Below, in pieces: positions 1-7,461 of a stretch of DNA of 23,908 nt. The stretch spans positions 1-23,908 of the forward strand of contig DATIVK010000266.1 of the NCBI GenBank assembly GCA_035465955.1, written 5' to 3'. Both the position numbers and the translations under genes were made by a program. Numbering within the stretch: position 1 is the first letter of the stretch; the number at the start of each line of letters is the position of its first letter. The notes under the pieces are model-generated. The model was not told where the DNA came from. It saw nothing but the letters and a program-made list of their open reading frames with translations, and did not search any database. The stretch is from DATIVK01 sp035465955 (lineage in GTDB: Bacteria; Myxococcota; Myxococcia; Myxococcales; Anaeromyxobacteraceae).

Positions 1-237
1 CTGGGCGTCGCCGGTGGGCCAGCCGTTGGCGTCGACGGGGACGGGGGTCGAGAGGCTGCCGATGGCGTTCCAGGGGCGACCCTGCTTGATCAGGTCGGCG
101 AAGAAGGGGTTGGACCAGTCCGAGACGCCGTCCAGGTTCACCCCCAGCAGGCCCGTGGCGGCCCGCGCCGGGGGCGCGGCGAGCCACAGCGCGGCGAGCG
201 CCCCCAGCGCGGCTCGACTCCAGCCAGTCCCGTTCAT
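1..237 (-). CDS. Secreted protein of EPS operon, N-terminal fragment
   Basis: The first 79 codons are visible; the gene runs off the left edge of the window. The product starts MNGTGWSRAALGALAAL and has a clear Sec signal peptide: Arg8, a hydrophobic core at about residues 9-21, and a likely cut after ARA at residue 26. The mature part begins ATGLLGVNLDGVSDWSNPFF, followed by a 'KQGRPW' segment. This resembles exported proteins of unknown function with a 'GxNLxGxxDWS...F.D..K..RPW' opening, but I cannot name the family securely. The ATG overlaps the flippase stop (ATGA), and a GGGAGG Shine-Dalgarno lies 7 bases upstream, so start and translational coupling are well supported. Its position at the end of an EPS operon suggests a periplasmic or secreted polysaccharide-associated role; this is inference. 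Confidence 0.8.
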   Translation of the reverse strand, partial: MNGTGWSRAALGALAALWLAAPPARAATGLLGVNLDGVSDWSNPFFADLIKQGRPWNAIGSLSTPVPVDANGWPTGDAQ

Positions 238-1721
238 GGCTCGCCTCCCGCTTCGTGTTGGATGGCCCGGGCCGAGGCCGGGATGCCGAGCGGAGCCCGC
301 GCCGGACCGCCGGAGGCGCGCCGAAGCAGGACGAGCCCGGAGAGCGCCGCCCAACAGGCGACGGTCGCCCCGCCCGCACCGAGGAGCCCCCAGACGTCGC
401 CGCCGCCGAGGTCGCGCAGGGCCGCCCCCCCGCGGAGCGCCAGCGCGGAGACGAGGGCGACGAGCGCCGTGAACCCGAGGTCGCGCCACGCACCGTGGAC
501 GCCGCTCACCGTGACGCCGATCGCGGAGGAGACGTACTTGGCGGCGTCGGCGGCGACGAGGCAGGCCAGCGCGCCCCGGAGCCCACCGGCCCAGAAGCCC
601 ACGGGGACGAGGACGACGAGGCCGGTCACCTTGGCGGCGTAGTTGGTCGCATGCCAGGAGACGCGCCCCTGGGCGAGGAGCACCGCGCCGTTCGTGAACT
701 CCAGGATCTGGAGCCAGGCGGCGGCGCCGAGGATCTGCACCATCCAGCCGGCCTCGACGTAGCGGTCGTCGTAGAGCGCCCGGACGAGGTAGGGGCCGGC
801 GGCGACGAGGCCGGTGACGAGCGTCGCCCCGCCGAGCAGGACGGGGACCCGGACGCGCTGGACGAACGGGGCGAAGTCCTCCGCGCCGGCCCTCCGGCTG
901 TAGGCGGGGAAGAGCACGGCGCTCGCGAGGCGCTGCACCGCCAGGGTGGGCAGCGCCGCCAGCCCCGCGGCGATGCCGTACACGCCCAGCAGGTCCATCG
1001 GGATCAGCTTCCCCAGGAGCAGGCGATCCGACTGGCCCGCGAGGAAGCCGAGGAGCGTGCTCACGAAGATCCAGCGCCCGAAGTGGAACAGCGTGGAGAG
1101 GGCGGTCGGATCCAGCTGGAAGCCGTGGACGAAGCGCGGGAGGACGGAGTGCGTCATGGCGAGCCGGGCGGCCCCTCCCGCCAGCGTCCCTCCGACCAGC
1201 GCCCAGACCGCGGCGGGGTGGTCCTCCCCCAGCGCCGTCCGCGCCGCGACGGCCAGGAGCACGGTCGCCACGACGGTGATCGCCTGCGACGCGAACTCGA
1301 TCACCGTCAGTCGCTCGAGCCGCAGGTGGCGTTGCTGCGTGAAGACCGCGATCGACTCGAACCCGCCGAGCACCGTGCAGAGCCCCGCGGCCGGGATGTA
1401 CCCGGCGAGGGCCGGCACGCCGTACGCCGCGGCGACCGGGCGCGCGATCAGGAGCGAGGCACCCCACAGGACCAGGCCGCGAACGCACTGGACGGTCCAG
1501 GCGGTGCGCAGGTAGCGAGGGTCGTCGCCGCGCGCACCCTGTACGATCGCCGGGCCGGTCCCGACGTCCGAGAACATCTGCAATCCCTGGATCAGCGTGG
1601 CGACGAGCGCCATCTCGCCGAAGGCGGCCGGGAAGAGCAGCCGCGTGAGCACGAGGTTGCCGGCGAACCGGAGCGCCTGGCCCGCGGCGAAGCCTCCCAT
1701 CGTCCAGAGCGAGCCCCTCAT
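234..1721 (-). CDS. Wzx-like polysaccharide flippase (MOP superfamily, PST-type)
   Basis: A 495-residue polytopic membrane protein starting MRGSLWTMGGFAAGQALRF. It has the usual opening of polysaccharide exporters: an amphipathic start, then 'NLVLTRLLFPAAFGEMAL' (new-subunit helix with Arg and Phe-Gly), then 'FSDVGTGPAIVQ'. About a dozen hydrophobic helices follow, as expected of the 14-helix MOP/PST family. It probably moves a lipid-linked EPS repeat unit across the inner membrane. The reading frame stays open far upstream, but the residues before Met at 1721 are low-complexity Arg/Pro/Ala sequence overlapping the preceding acetyltransferase gene, so I place the start at 1721. A GGGCGGGG stretch sits just upstream of it. 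The gene ends in an ATGA overlap with the secreted protein. Family assignment is firm; the substrate is unknown. Confidence 0.88.
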   Translation of the reverse strand: MRGSLWTMGGFAAGQALRFAGNLVLTRLLFPAAFGEMALVATLIQGLQMFSDVGTGPAIVQGARGDDPRYLRTAWTVQCVRGLVLWGASLLIARPVAAAYGVPALAGYIPAAGLCTVLGGFESIAVFTQQRHLRLERLTVIEFASQAITVVATVLLAVAARTALGEDHPAAVWALVGGTLAGGAARLAMTHSVLPRFVHGFQLDPTALSTLFHFGRWIFVSTLLGFLAGQSDRLLLGKLIPMDLLGVYGIAAGLAALPTLAVQRLASAVLFPAYSRRAGAEDFAPFVQRVRVPVLLGGATLVTGLVAAGPYLVRALYDDRYVEAGWMVQILGAAAWLQILEFTNGAVLLAQGRVSWHATNYAAKVTGLVVLVPVGFWAGGLRGALACLVAADAAKYVSSAIGVTVSGVHGAWRDLGFTALVALVSALALRGGAALRDLGGGDVWGLLGAGGATVACWAALSGLVLLRRASGGPARAPLGIPASARAIQHEAGGEP

Positions 1722-1800
1722 CACCCCGCCCGGGGAGGCTGGCGGCCCCACCGGTGGGGCCGTCGTGGCCGGGGAGCGGCGCGCGCCGGCGCCGGCGTGG

Positions 1801-2349
1801 TCAGCGCTGGGCTGCACTCTTCTCCCCGGGGCGGAGGAGCTTCTTGGGGATCGCGCGCGCCTGCGGTGGCGCGACGATGGAGCCGGGCGAGACGTCGATC
1901 GTGACCACGCAGTTGGCGCCGACCTCGCTGCCGTCGCCCACCTCGATCCCTCCGAGCACGCGCGCGCCGGCGAAGAGCGCGACGCGGTCGCCGATGCGTG
2001 GCATCCCGGGGCTCGGGCCGGCGCCGACGGTGACCTCGTGGAAGATCGAGCAGTCATCGCCGAGCTGGGCTTCCGGTCCGATGAGGACGTTGTACGGGTG
2101 GACGAGCAGCAGCCCCGCCCCGATGCGGGCCGAAGCGGGGAGCTCGACGTGCAGGAAGAGGTGCCAGGGCAGCCGCAGGAGCCCGTAGACGACGAGGATC
2201 GGCAACCGAAGCGGGAGCGGGAGCGTCTTCGCCCACGCGCCGAGGCGATAGGTGGCCACGACCCAGAAGCCGAGGTTCCCCCACCAGCCGCCGAGGGCGG
2301 CGTAGGCTGACGCGTCCCTGGCGAGGGAGCGCAGGAGGGGGGCGCTCAC
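1801..2349 (-). CDS. Hexapeptide-repeat O/N-acetyltransferase (CysE/WcaB-like)
   Basis: A 182-residue protein with a GTG start overlapping the stop of the preceding glycosyltransferase gene (GTGA, 4 bp). Residues 1-70 are helical and Trp/Leu-rich ('RLGAWAKTLPLPLRLP'). Residues 71-165 form a left-handed beta-helix of hexapeptide repeats: 'IGAGLLLVHPYNVLIGPEAQLGDDC', then 'GDRVALFAGARVLGGIEVGDGSEVGANCVV'. His104 in 'SIFHEVTVG' sits where the catalytic His of serine-acetyltransferase-like enzymes lies. The long serine-acetyltransferase N-terminal domain is absent, which fits sugar acetyltransferases of EPS clusters (WcaB/EpsC-like) better than CysE. It most likely transfers an acetyl group from acetyl-CoA to a sugar of the repeat unit; the precise acceptor cannot be read. 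Confidence 0.85.
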   Translation of the reverse strand: MSAPLLRSLARDASAYAALGGWWGNLGFWVVATYRLGAWAKTLPLPLRLPILVVYGLLRLPWHLFLHVELPASARIGAGLLLVHPYNVLIGPEAQLGDDCSIFHEVTVGAGPSPGMPRIGDRVALFAGARVLGGIEVGDGSEVGANCVVTIDVSPGSIVAPPQARAIPKKLLRPGEKSAAQR

Positions 2350-3542
2350 GGGGGGCTCCCGCGCTCCGTGCGGACCCACGTCCCCGGCGGATGCCCGGTC
2401 CGGGTGAGCGCGAGCCGGAGCTTCCACGCGAGGTAGGCCGGCGCGTGGAGCAGCGCCGCCAGTCCGCCGAGGCCGGTGCCGGACAGCCCCCAGCCCGCGC
2501 CGACGTGGACGCCCAGCGCCGCGACGCTGAGTCCCCACGGCCACACGGCGGTGAGCGCGCGGCCCGCGACCGCCGAGAGGATCACGGAGAGGGCGCCTCC
2601 CAGGACGGCGGCGAGGCCGAGCCGGGCGAGCGGCGGCACGACGAGGTCGAGCCAGAGATCGACCAGGATCGGATCGCGAGTCTCCAGGGCGCGCCGGAGG
2701 AGCGTGCGGGCCTGCGCGCGCGCCACCTGGCGCCGCCCGTCCTCCCAGCGGCGCCGCTGGGACGCGCCGCCGGCGCGGGTCGAGGGCGCGTCGCCGCTCA
2801 CCCACGCCTCGGCGGCGAAGTGGACCCGGTGCCCGGCGAGGCCGAGGCGGAGGCCATACTCCAGGTCCTCCACGAGGGAGAAGGCCGCGTGAGGCACCCT
2901 GCGCAGGACGTTCGCAGCGAAGCACATCCCGGTGCCGTGGAGCCCCGCCGAGACGCCGAGCCGCTCGCGCCCGCGCGCCCGCACGACGTTGACGAGCGTG
3001 AACGCGATGGCCATCAGCGCCGCGCGCCAGGAGTCATGGGGGTTCCCGACGCGGTTGGCGGCCTGCACGGCCATGGCGCCCGCGTCCAGCCGCGCCGCGA
3101 ACGCGTCGAGGAGGTTCGGGCTGGCCTGGCAGTCCGCGTCCACGACCGCGACGGCGTCCGTCCAGCGCGTGGCGAGGATCCGTTCGAAGGCGAAGGCGAG
3201 GGCGTACCCCTTCCCCCGGCGGAGCGGGTCGGATCGGACCAGGACCTCGGCGCCTGCGGCGGCGGCCCGGACGGCGGTGCGGTCCGTGCAGTTGTCGGCG
3301 ACGACGACGACCCGCCGCAGGGTGGCGGGGTAGGCGGTCGCCAGGAGGCTGCGGACCGTCGCCGCGATCCCGGCCTCCTCGTCGTGCGCCGGGACCACGA
3401 CCGTGAACCGCAGGTGGGGCGCCGCCGCGGAGGGCGGACGGCGCGGCGCGGCGAGGAGCGTGAGGACCAGGAGGTAGAGGGACGCCAACGCGACCGGGAG
3501 CGCCGCGAGCGTCAGCCCCACGTCGACGGTGGCGAACGGCAT
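2346..3542 (-). CDS. Membrane-associated family 2 glycosyltransferase
   Basis: A 398-residue protein. One N-terminal membrane segment (about residues 8-32) is followed by a GT-A domain: 'VVVPAHDEE' (48-56), 'VVVADNCTDRT' (79-89), the metal-binding DAD at 135-137, an ED pair at 225-226 ('LVEDLEYG') and QRRRW at 262-266. These are the motifs of processive-type GT2 enzymes. Two or three more hydrophobic segments fill the C-terminus. It should use a nucleotide sugar on the cytoplasmic face of the membrane to extend a lipid-linked or growing polysaccharide. The ATG is preceded by GAGGGGGAG, a good Shine-Dalgarno. It follows the WecG-like gene by 16 bases and overlaps the acetyltransferase start by 4 bases. 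Sugar specificity is unknown. Confidence 0.88.
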   Translation of the reverse strand: MPFATVDVGLTLAALPVALASLYLLVLTLLAAPRRPPSAAAPHLRFTVVVPAHDEEAGIAATVRSLLATAYPATLRRVVVVADNCTDRTAVRAAAAGAEVLVRSDPLRRGKGYALAFAFERILATRWTDAVAVVDADCQASPNLLDAFAARLDAGAMAVQAANRVGNPHDSWRAALMAIAFTLVNVVRARGRERLGVSAGLHGTGMCFAANVLRRVPHAAFSLVEDLEYGLRLGLAGHRVHFAAEAWVSGDAPSTRAGGASQRRRWEDGRRQVARAQARTLLRRALETRDPILVDLWLDLVVPPLARLGLAAVLGGALSVILSAVAGRALTAVWPWGLSVAALGVHVGAGWGLSGTGLGGLAALLHAPAYLAWKLRLALTRTGHPPGTWVRTERGSPP

Positions 3543-3558
3543 CTGCTCCCCCCTCGAG

Positions 3559-4335
3559 TCACGCCCCTGCGAACGGGTTGCGATAGGCGCCGAGCCGCTG
3601 CTGCGCCAGGTGCCAAAGGACCGGCGGCTGGTGGACCAGGTAGCGCCGCCAGCGCGCCCGCGGCTCCCGGAGCAGCCGGTAGAGCCACTCCAGCCCCGCG
3701 TCGGTGATCCAGGGCGGCGGGCGGGTCAGGGCCCCCGCCTCGTAGTCGATCGTCCCGCCGAGCGGGAGGTAGGTGCGCACCCACGGCAGCCGGTCGCGAT
3801 GCCGGACGATGAACTTCTCCTGCCGCCCCGCCCCGAGGCCGACGAGCAGGACGGAGGCCCGGGAGGCGTTGATCGCGGCGACCATCCGCTCCTCCTCGCC
3901 CGGCCGCCGGTCGTAGTCGAACGGGGGGGCGAGCGCGCCCACGACCATCTCGCGCCCGACCTTCGCGTTGATCCGGCGCGCGGCGGCGGCCGCCACGCCC
4001 TCCTGGCCGCCGCAGATGAAGACGGTCACCCCGGGGTCGTCCCGGTGGCGCGCGTAGAAGCGCGGGAAGAAGTCCGAGCCGGAGACCCGCTCGCGCAGCG
4101 GGGTGCCGAGCAGCCGCGAGGCGGCGAAGAGGATCTGCGAGTCGCAGGTGACGACGTCGAAGGCGGGGAGGAGATCGTAGAACTCCCGGTCGGACTGCAG
4201 CTTCATGATCATGTCGACGTGGAGCGTGAGGAGCGCCCCCTCCCGGAAGGACTCCACGAGCTCCTCCATCGTGAGGTCGTCCACCTCGACGTTGAGGAGC
4301 CGGACGCGGCGGCGCGCTGGCGTGGCCGTCCCCAT
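3559..4335 (-). CDS. WecG/TagA/CpsF family glycosyltransferase (GT26)
   Basis: A 258-residue protein matching the full length of the family. Seen motifs: 'VTCDSQILFAASRLLG' with the conserved Asp65 (here Asp-Ser-Gln rather than Asp-Gly), 'RVSGSDFFPRF' (83-92), 'VFICGGQEG' (105-113), 'LLVGLGAGRQEKFI' (163-176), and the C-terminal 'PLGGTIDYEAGALTRPP' with 'GLEWLYRLLREPRARWRRY' (214-232). Members such as E. coli WecG and Bacillus TagA transfer an N-acetylhexosamine to an undecaprenyl-diphosphate sugar, so it likely adds the second sugar of the EPS repeat unit at the inner membrane. The ATG lies 3 bases after the stop of the previous gene, with GGGGGCGTGAG upstream. Family call is firm; donor and acceptor are inferred. 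Confidence 0.92.
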   Translation of the reverse strand: MGTATPARRRVRLLNVEVDDLTMEELVESFREGALLTLHVDMIMKLQSDREFYDLLPAFDVVTCDSQILFAASRLLGTPLRERVSGSDFFPRFYARHRDDPGVTVFICGGQEGVAAAAARRINAKVGREMVVGALAPPFDYDRRPGEEERMVAAINASRASVLLVGLGAGRQEKFIVRHRDRLPWVRTYLPLGGTIDYEAGALTRPPPWITDAGLEWLYRLLREPRARWRRYLVHQPPVLWHLAQQRLGAYRNPFAGA

Positions 4336-4338
4336 CGC

Positions 4339-5241
4339 TCACGCCCCCGCCGCGGGGCGCCGGCGCCTCGACGGGTCGCGCCCCCAGGCGGCGTCCACCA
4401 GCGCCTGCGTGCTCCGGATGTTCGCGGCGGAGGAGGCGCCGAACACGATCGACTGCACGCCCTGGAGCCCGCACACCCACTCGATCGCCTCCTGCGGCGG
4501 GATGGCGCCCGACGCGAAGACCGACATCGCGATGGCCCGGCAGCGGCCGGAGGCGAGCGCGGCACGGTACGCGTCGACGCCGCCGCTCATGCGGAACCCG
4601 ATCTTGTTGACGTTCGCGCAGACGATGGGGTCGCGGATCCCCGCGCGCTCGAGCGCCTCCAGCAGCGCCGGGAGGTTCATCGTGATGAACCCCGCCTCGG
4701 CGCCGTAGCGGCGCGCCACGTACGCGTGGAACTCGGCGAAGGCGTCGTAGAGCCGCATCCCGAGCAGCAGGTCGGTCACCACGTTCTGCAGGAAGACGAC
4801 GGGCGTGTTCAGCCCGTGGAAGCGGCGCATCTCGGCGTCGACGAGGAGCCGCATCAACCGGTAGACGTCGCGGGTCACGGTGCCGAGCGCGCCGAGGTAG
4901 AGCGTCCCCAGCAGGTCGTGGCCGGCGAAGCGCTTCACGGTCTCGATCATCCCGACCTGCCCGACCGAGTTGGCGTACTTGTGCGCGTACGGCATGCAGG
5001 GGAGGTAGACGAAGTCCGCGTAGCGCGCCGGGTGGGCCCGCATGTGGTCGCAGATCTCCCCGATGCGGTCGTGGGTCGTGCACATGAAGGTGCGGACGCC
5101 CATGTCGTAGGCGGCGTCGAGGACGTCGATGATCGCCGCGGTGTCGCGGAAGCGCTCCAGCTGCTGGCGGGCCTTCTCCTCCGACCTGTGGTTCACGCCG
5201 AAGAACTGGTTGTCGCCGAAGAGGAGGGGATCGAGCGTCAC
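4339..5241 (-). CDS. Aldo/keto reductase-like TIM-barrel protein of EPS clusters
   Basis: A 300-residue protein starting at a GTG that overlaps the stop of the Gfo/Idh gene (GTGA). The opening 'LFGDNQFFGVNHRSEEKA' is distinctive; I associate it with poorly characterised proteins in lipopolysaccharide/EPS loci. The rest reads like a beta/alpha barrel: 'DAAYDMGVRTFMCTTHDR', 'LGTLYLGALGT', 'ITMNLPALLEAL', 'CANVNKIGF', 'AIAMSVFASGAIPPQEAIEW', and a C-terminal 'VQSIVFGASSAANIRST' like the cofactor-binding end of aldo/keto reductases. I do not see the usual Asp-Tyr-Lys-His tetrad, so NAD(P)H-dependent reduction is not assured. Coupling to the dehydrogenase suggests the two act on the same sugar nucleotide. 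The reaction is unknown. Confidence 0.72.
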   Translation of the reverse strand: MTLDPLLFGDNQFFGVNHRSEEKARQQLERFRDTAAIIDVLDAAYDMGVRTFMCTTHDRIGEICDHMRAHPARYADFVYLPCMPYAHKYANSVGQVGMIETVKRFAGHDLLGTLYLGALGTVTRDVYRLMRLLVDAEMRRFHGLNTPVVFLQNVVTDLLLGMRLYDAFAEFHAYVARRYGAEAGFITMNLPALLEALERAGIRDPIVCANVNKIGFRMSGGVDAYRAALASGRCRAIAMSVFASGAIPPQEAIEWVCGLQGVQSIVFGASSAANIRSTQALVDAAWGRDPSRRRRPAAGA

Positions 5242-6272
5242 GTGTGCGCCTCCTGTCCGCCGCCCGCGCGGCTGGCCTGGTCGACGAGCGCGAGGATCCG
5301 GTCCGTCTCGCACGCGCTCGCGAAGGAGTTCTCGCAGGCGCGCGACCCCGAGGAGATGCCCTCGATGAAGGCGTCGAGCTGCGCGGAGTACTCCTCGCCG
5401 CGCAGGTAGTAGCCGACGGGCGGCTGCAGCGCGGTGATGTAGCGGGAGCTGCCCCCCGCCGGGTAGCCGTCGAACGGCTGGGCGAGGTCGGCCTTCAGCT
5501 CCTGCCGGTCCACGACCAGCGTGCCCCCGCTCCCCTCGATGGCGAGCGTCGTCGTCATCTTCCGGAAGCGGGGGTCGCTCCAGTTGGCCTCGAGCACGCC
5601 GCTCGCGCCGTCGGCGTACGCGAAGGTCGCGTGGACGGCGTCGTCGACGTCCCTCGAGAAGATCGACTCGAGGGACGCGCTGGTGACCCGCGTCGGCGGC
5701 CCGACCACGAAGTTCATGAGGTCGACGACGTGGCTGGCGTAGTCGCTGAGGCAGCCGCCCCCCTCGGCGCGCCGCGAGCGCCAGGTCGTCGCCTGCTCCT
5801 TCACCACGACCTGGCCGAAGGCGCTGCCCCGGATCCGGGTCACCGCGCCGAGCGCGCCCGCGCGCACGAGGCGGCGGGCCTCGCGGAAGGTCCCGAGGAA
5901 GCGGTTGTGGAAGCCGACCTGGTTGACGCGGCGCCGTCGCTCGCCGAGCTCGGCGAGCGCGCGGCTCTCGAAGTGGGAGAGGGTGAGCGGCTTCTCGACG
6001 AAGACGTGGAGGCCGCGCTCCAGCGCCTGCTCGGCGCAGCGGTAGTGCGTCGAGGTCGGCGTCGACACGATGACCGCGTCCAGCCCCGCCTCGTCCATCA
6101 TCGCCTCCCAGTCCGACCAGGTGGCGACCTTCGCGTACTTCCGCAGCACCGACAGCACGTAGCGCGAGGTGTCGCAGACCGCGACGACCGACGCCTTCGG
6201 GTGGGCGTTCGCGATCGCGAAGTGCGAGAGCCCCATCTTCCCGGCGCCGACGATGCCGATGCGGACCGCCAT
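5238..6272 (-). CDS. Gfo/Idh/MocA family NAD(P)-dependent oxidoreductase
   Basis: A 344-residue protein of normal length for the family. The Rossmann dinucleotide motif is at residues 6-14 (GIVGAGKMG), 'AVCDTS' follows as strand 2, and the catalytic EKP is at 93-95 in 'HVFVEKPLTL'. 'CLSDYASHVVDL' (174-185) supplies the family Asp177 and His181. Relatives in polysaccharide loci oxidise or reduce a ring carbon of UDP-sugars, for example WbpB/WlbA on UDP-GlcNAc uronate, so a role in making an unusual sugar is likely; the substrate is not determined. The ATG is preceded by GGAGGAGGGG, one of the strongest ribosome binding sites here. It is the first gene of the left-hand minus operon, with a candidate promoter 55-83 bases upstream. 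Confidence 0.9.
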   Translation of the reverse strand: MAVRIGIVGAGKMGLSHFAIANAHPKASVVAVCDTSRYVLSVLRKYAKVATWSDWEAMMDEAGLDAVIVSTPTSTHYRCAEQALERGLHVFVEKPLTLSHFESRALAELGERRRRVNQVGFHNRFLGTFREARRLVRAGALGAVTRIRGSAFGQVVVKEQATTWRSRRAEGGGCLSDYASHVVDLMNFVVGPPTRVTSASLESIFSRDVDDAVHATFAYADGASGVLEANWSDPRFRKMTTTLAIEGSGGTLVVDRQELKADLAQPFDGYPAGGSSRYITALQPPVGYYLRGEEYSAQLDAFIEGISSGSRACENSFASACETDRILALVDQASRAGGGQEAHT

Positions 6273-6326
6273 CTTCCCCCTCCTCCAGCGGGCGACGCCC
6301 CCGTCGCGGCGAGCCGCCCACGCTTC

Positions 6327-6355
6327 GTTATCCGCCAGTCCGGCCCCGTTGTCGG
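6327..6355 (-). promoter_or_regulatory. Candidate sigma70-type promoter of the EPS operon
   Basis: Read on the minus strand, CCGACA (6355-6350) and GATAAC (6332-6327) are separated by 17 bases, each matching 4 of 6 consensus positions. They lie in a 280-base gene-free interval just upstream of the strongest ribosome binding site of the operon. This is a pattern match only, in a GC-rich genome whose promoters may differ. I saw no other structured element in the rest of 6273-6552. Confidence 0.3.
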
Positions 6356-6530
6356 GCGCGGCGCTGGGTTGGCCCCATGGAACGACTTCATTCCGGGCCG
6401 GGATCAGAAGTGCCCGTCCGGGGCCGCGCAGGACCGTGAGTGTGGGAAATGTGTGGCGTCCCCCGGCGACGAACCTGCCGCCTGACCGTGGGACAGGCGC
6501 GCGTCACGCGTCGGTCAACCCTCGCAGGAG

Positions 6531-6547
6531 GCGGGGCGCGACCCCGC
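6531..6547 (-). terminator. GC hairpin after SGNH-like gene, possible terminator
   Basis: GCGGGG, a 5-base loop, and CCCCGC form a 6-bp perfect stem starting 5 bases past the stop of the 6553-7371 gene. There is no U-tract on the minus-strand transcript, so intrinsic termination would be weak. Confidence 0.3.
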
Positions 6548-6552
6548 GGGGA

Positions 6553-7371
6553 TCACCGGCCGGTGAGGCTCCCGGAGTCGCCGCGCCCCTCGACGACGTC
6601 GACGATCCGCCTCCCGACGAGCGGCGCCGCGAGGGCGGACAGCGTCGCGTTCGGGTGCGAGTCGGTGGCGCTGGTCGCGTACCCCGGCTGGAGGTAGAGC
6701 CCTCCGCCCGTCTCGATCTCACGGAAGTCCCAGACGAACACGTTGTCGCCGGGCTCGTCCCATGTCCCCTTCACCCAGTCGAAGAACGCGCGCGCGCGCG
6801 TCGCCTGCTCGGGCGAGGTCGCGGCCTCCGCCAGCGCGGCGCCGGTCCAGACGAGGAACCGCTTCGAGGGGTACTGGTGCAGCCGGGTCTTGAGGGCCTC
6901 GTACTGCAGTCGGTAGTTCTCCAGGGTCCGGGCGCTCGAGGCGACGCTCGGTGCGCCCGTGTCGGGTCCGATGGCGCTCACCGGGAAGCAGTGCTTGAAG
7001 ACGACGACGTCGTACGCGGCCACGAGGTCGTCGAGGTTCGACTCCCCCAGGACGCGGGTCGAGCCCGCCGCGTCCACCCAGAGGGTCCAGTAGTCGTAGG
7101 GGTAGTTCGCCCACGGATAGCCGCCGGTCGTCGCGGGGTAGGTGACCTGCGTGATCCGATAGCCGGTGCCGTGCGCTCCGTTCCACGACTGGATGAAGGC
7201 AGGGACGCCGGCGTTCCAGACCAGGCCGCCGGTGCTGTGGTGGAGGAACGCGATGCGGGCGTCCCGGGCCATCCGGCTGCCGTCGCTCGGAGCGCTGGGG
7301 GCCGCGTCGGCGCTGCGGCCGCAGGCCGCGCCGAGGAGGAGCACGAAGGGGAGCGTCGAGCGAAGGGCCAT
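6553..7371 (-). CDS. Exported SGNH-hydrolase-like protein 1
   Basis: A 272-residue protein from the ATG giving MALRSTLPFVLLLGAACG. The N-terminus is a short export signal. Cys17 after 'LLGAA' hints at a lipoprotein, but position -3 is Gly, so a standard lipobox is not certain. The mature protein has 'IAFLHHSTGG' (40-49, Ser46 as candidate nucleophile), 'VVVFKHCFP' (122-130) and 'TDSHPN' (236-241) near the C-terminus, giving Asp237 and His239 as candidate catalytic residues. The arrangement resembles SGNH/GDSL hydrolases but lacks a literal GDS box. It shares the H-x-S-x-G and F/L-K-x-C patterns with the next gene. A polysaccharide O-acyl esterase or acyltransferase role is plausible from the EPS context, not shown. 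A longer start at 7419 is possible but would bury the signal peptide. Confidence 0.75.
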   Translation of the reverse strand: MALRSTLPFVLLLGAACGRSADAAPSAPSDGSRMARDARIAFLHHSTGGLVWNAGVPAFIQSWNGAHGTGYRITQVTYPATTGGYPWANYPYDYWTLWVDAAGSTRVLGESNLDDLVAAYDVVVFKHCFPVSAIGPDTGAPSVASSARTLENYRLQYEALKTRLHQYPSKRFLVWTGAALAEAATSPEQATRARAFFDWVKGTWDEPGDNVFVWDFREIETGGGLYLQPGYATSATDSHPNATLSALAAPLVGRRIVDVVEGRGDSGSLTGR

Positions 7372-7461
7372 CGAGCCACCATCCCCTCGGGACGGAAGGA
7401 CCCCGTCCGCGCGGCCCACGAGAGCACGAACGGGCGCTGCGGGGTAGAGCCCGAACCGGCC

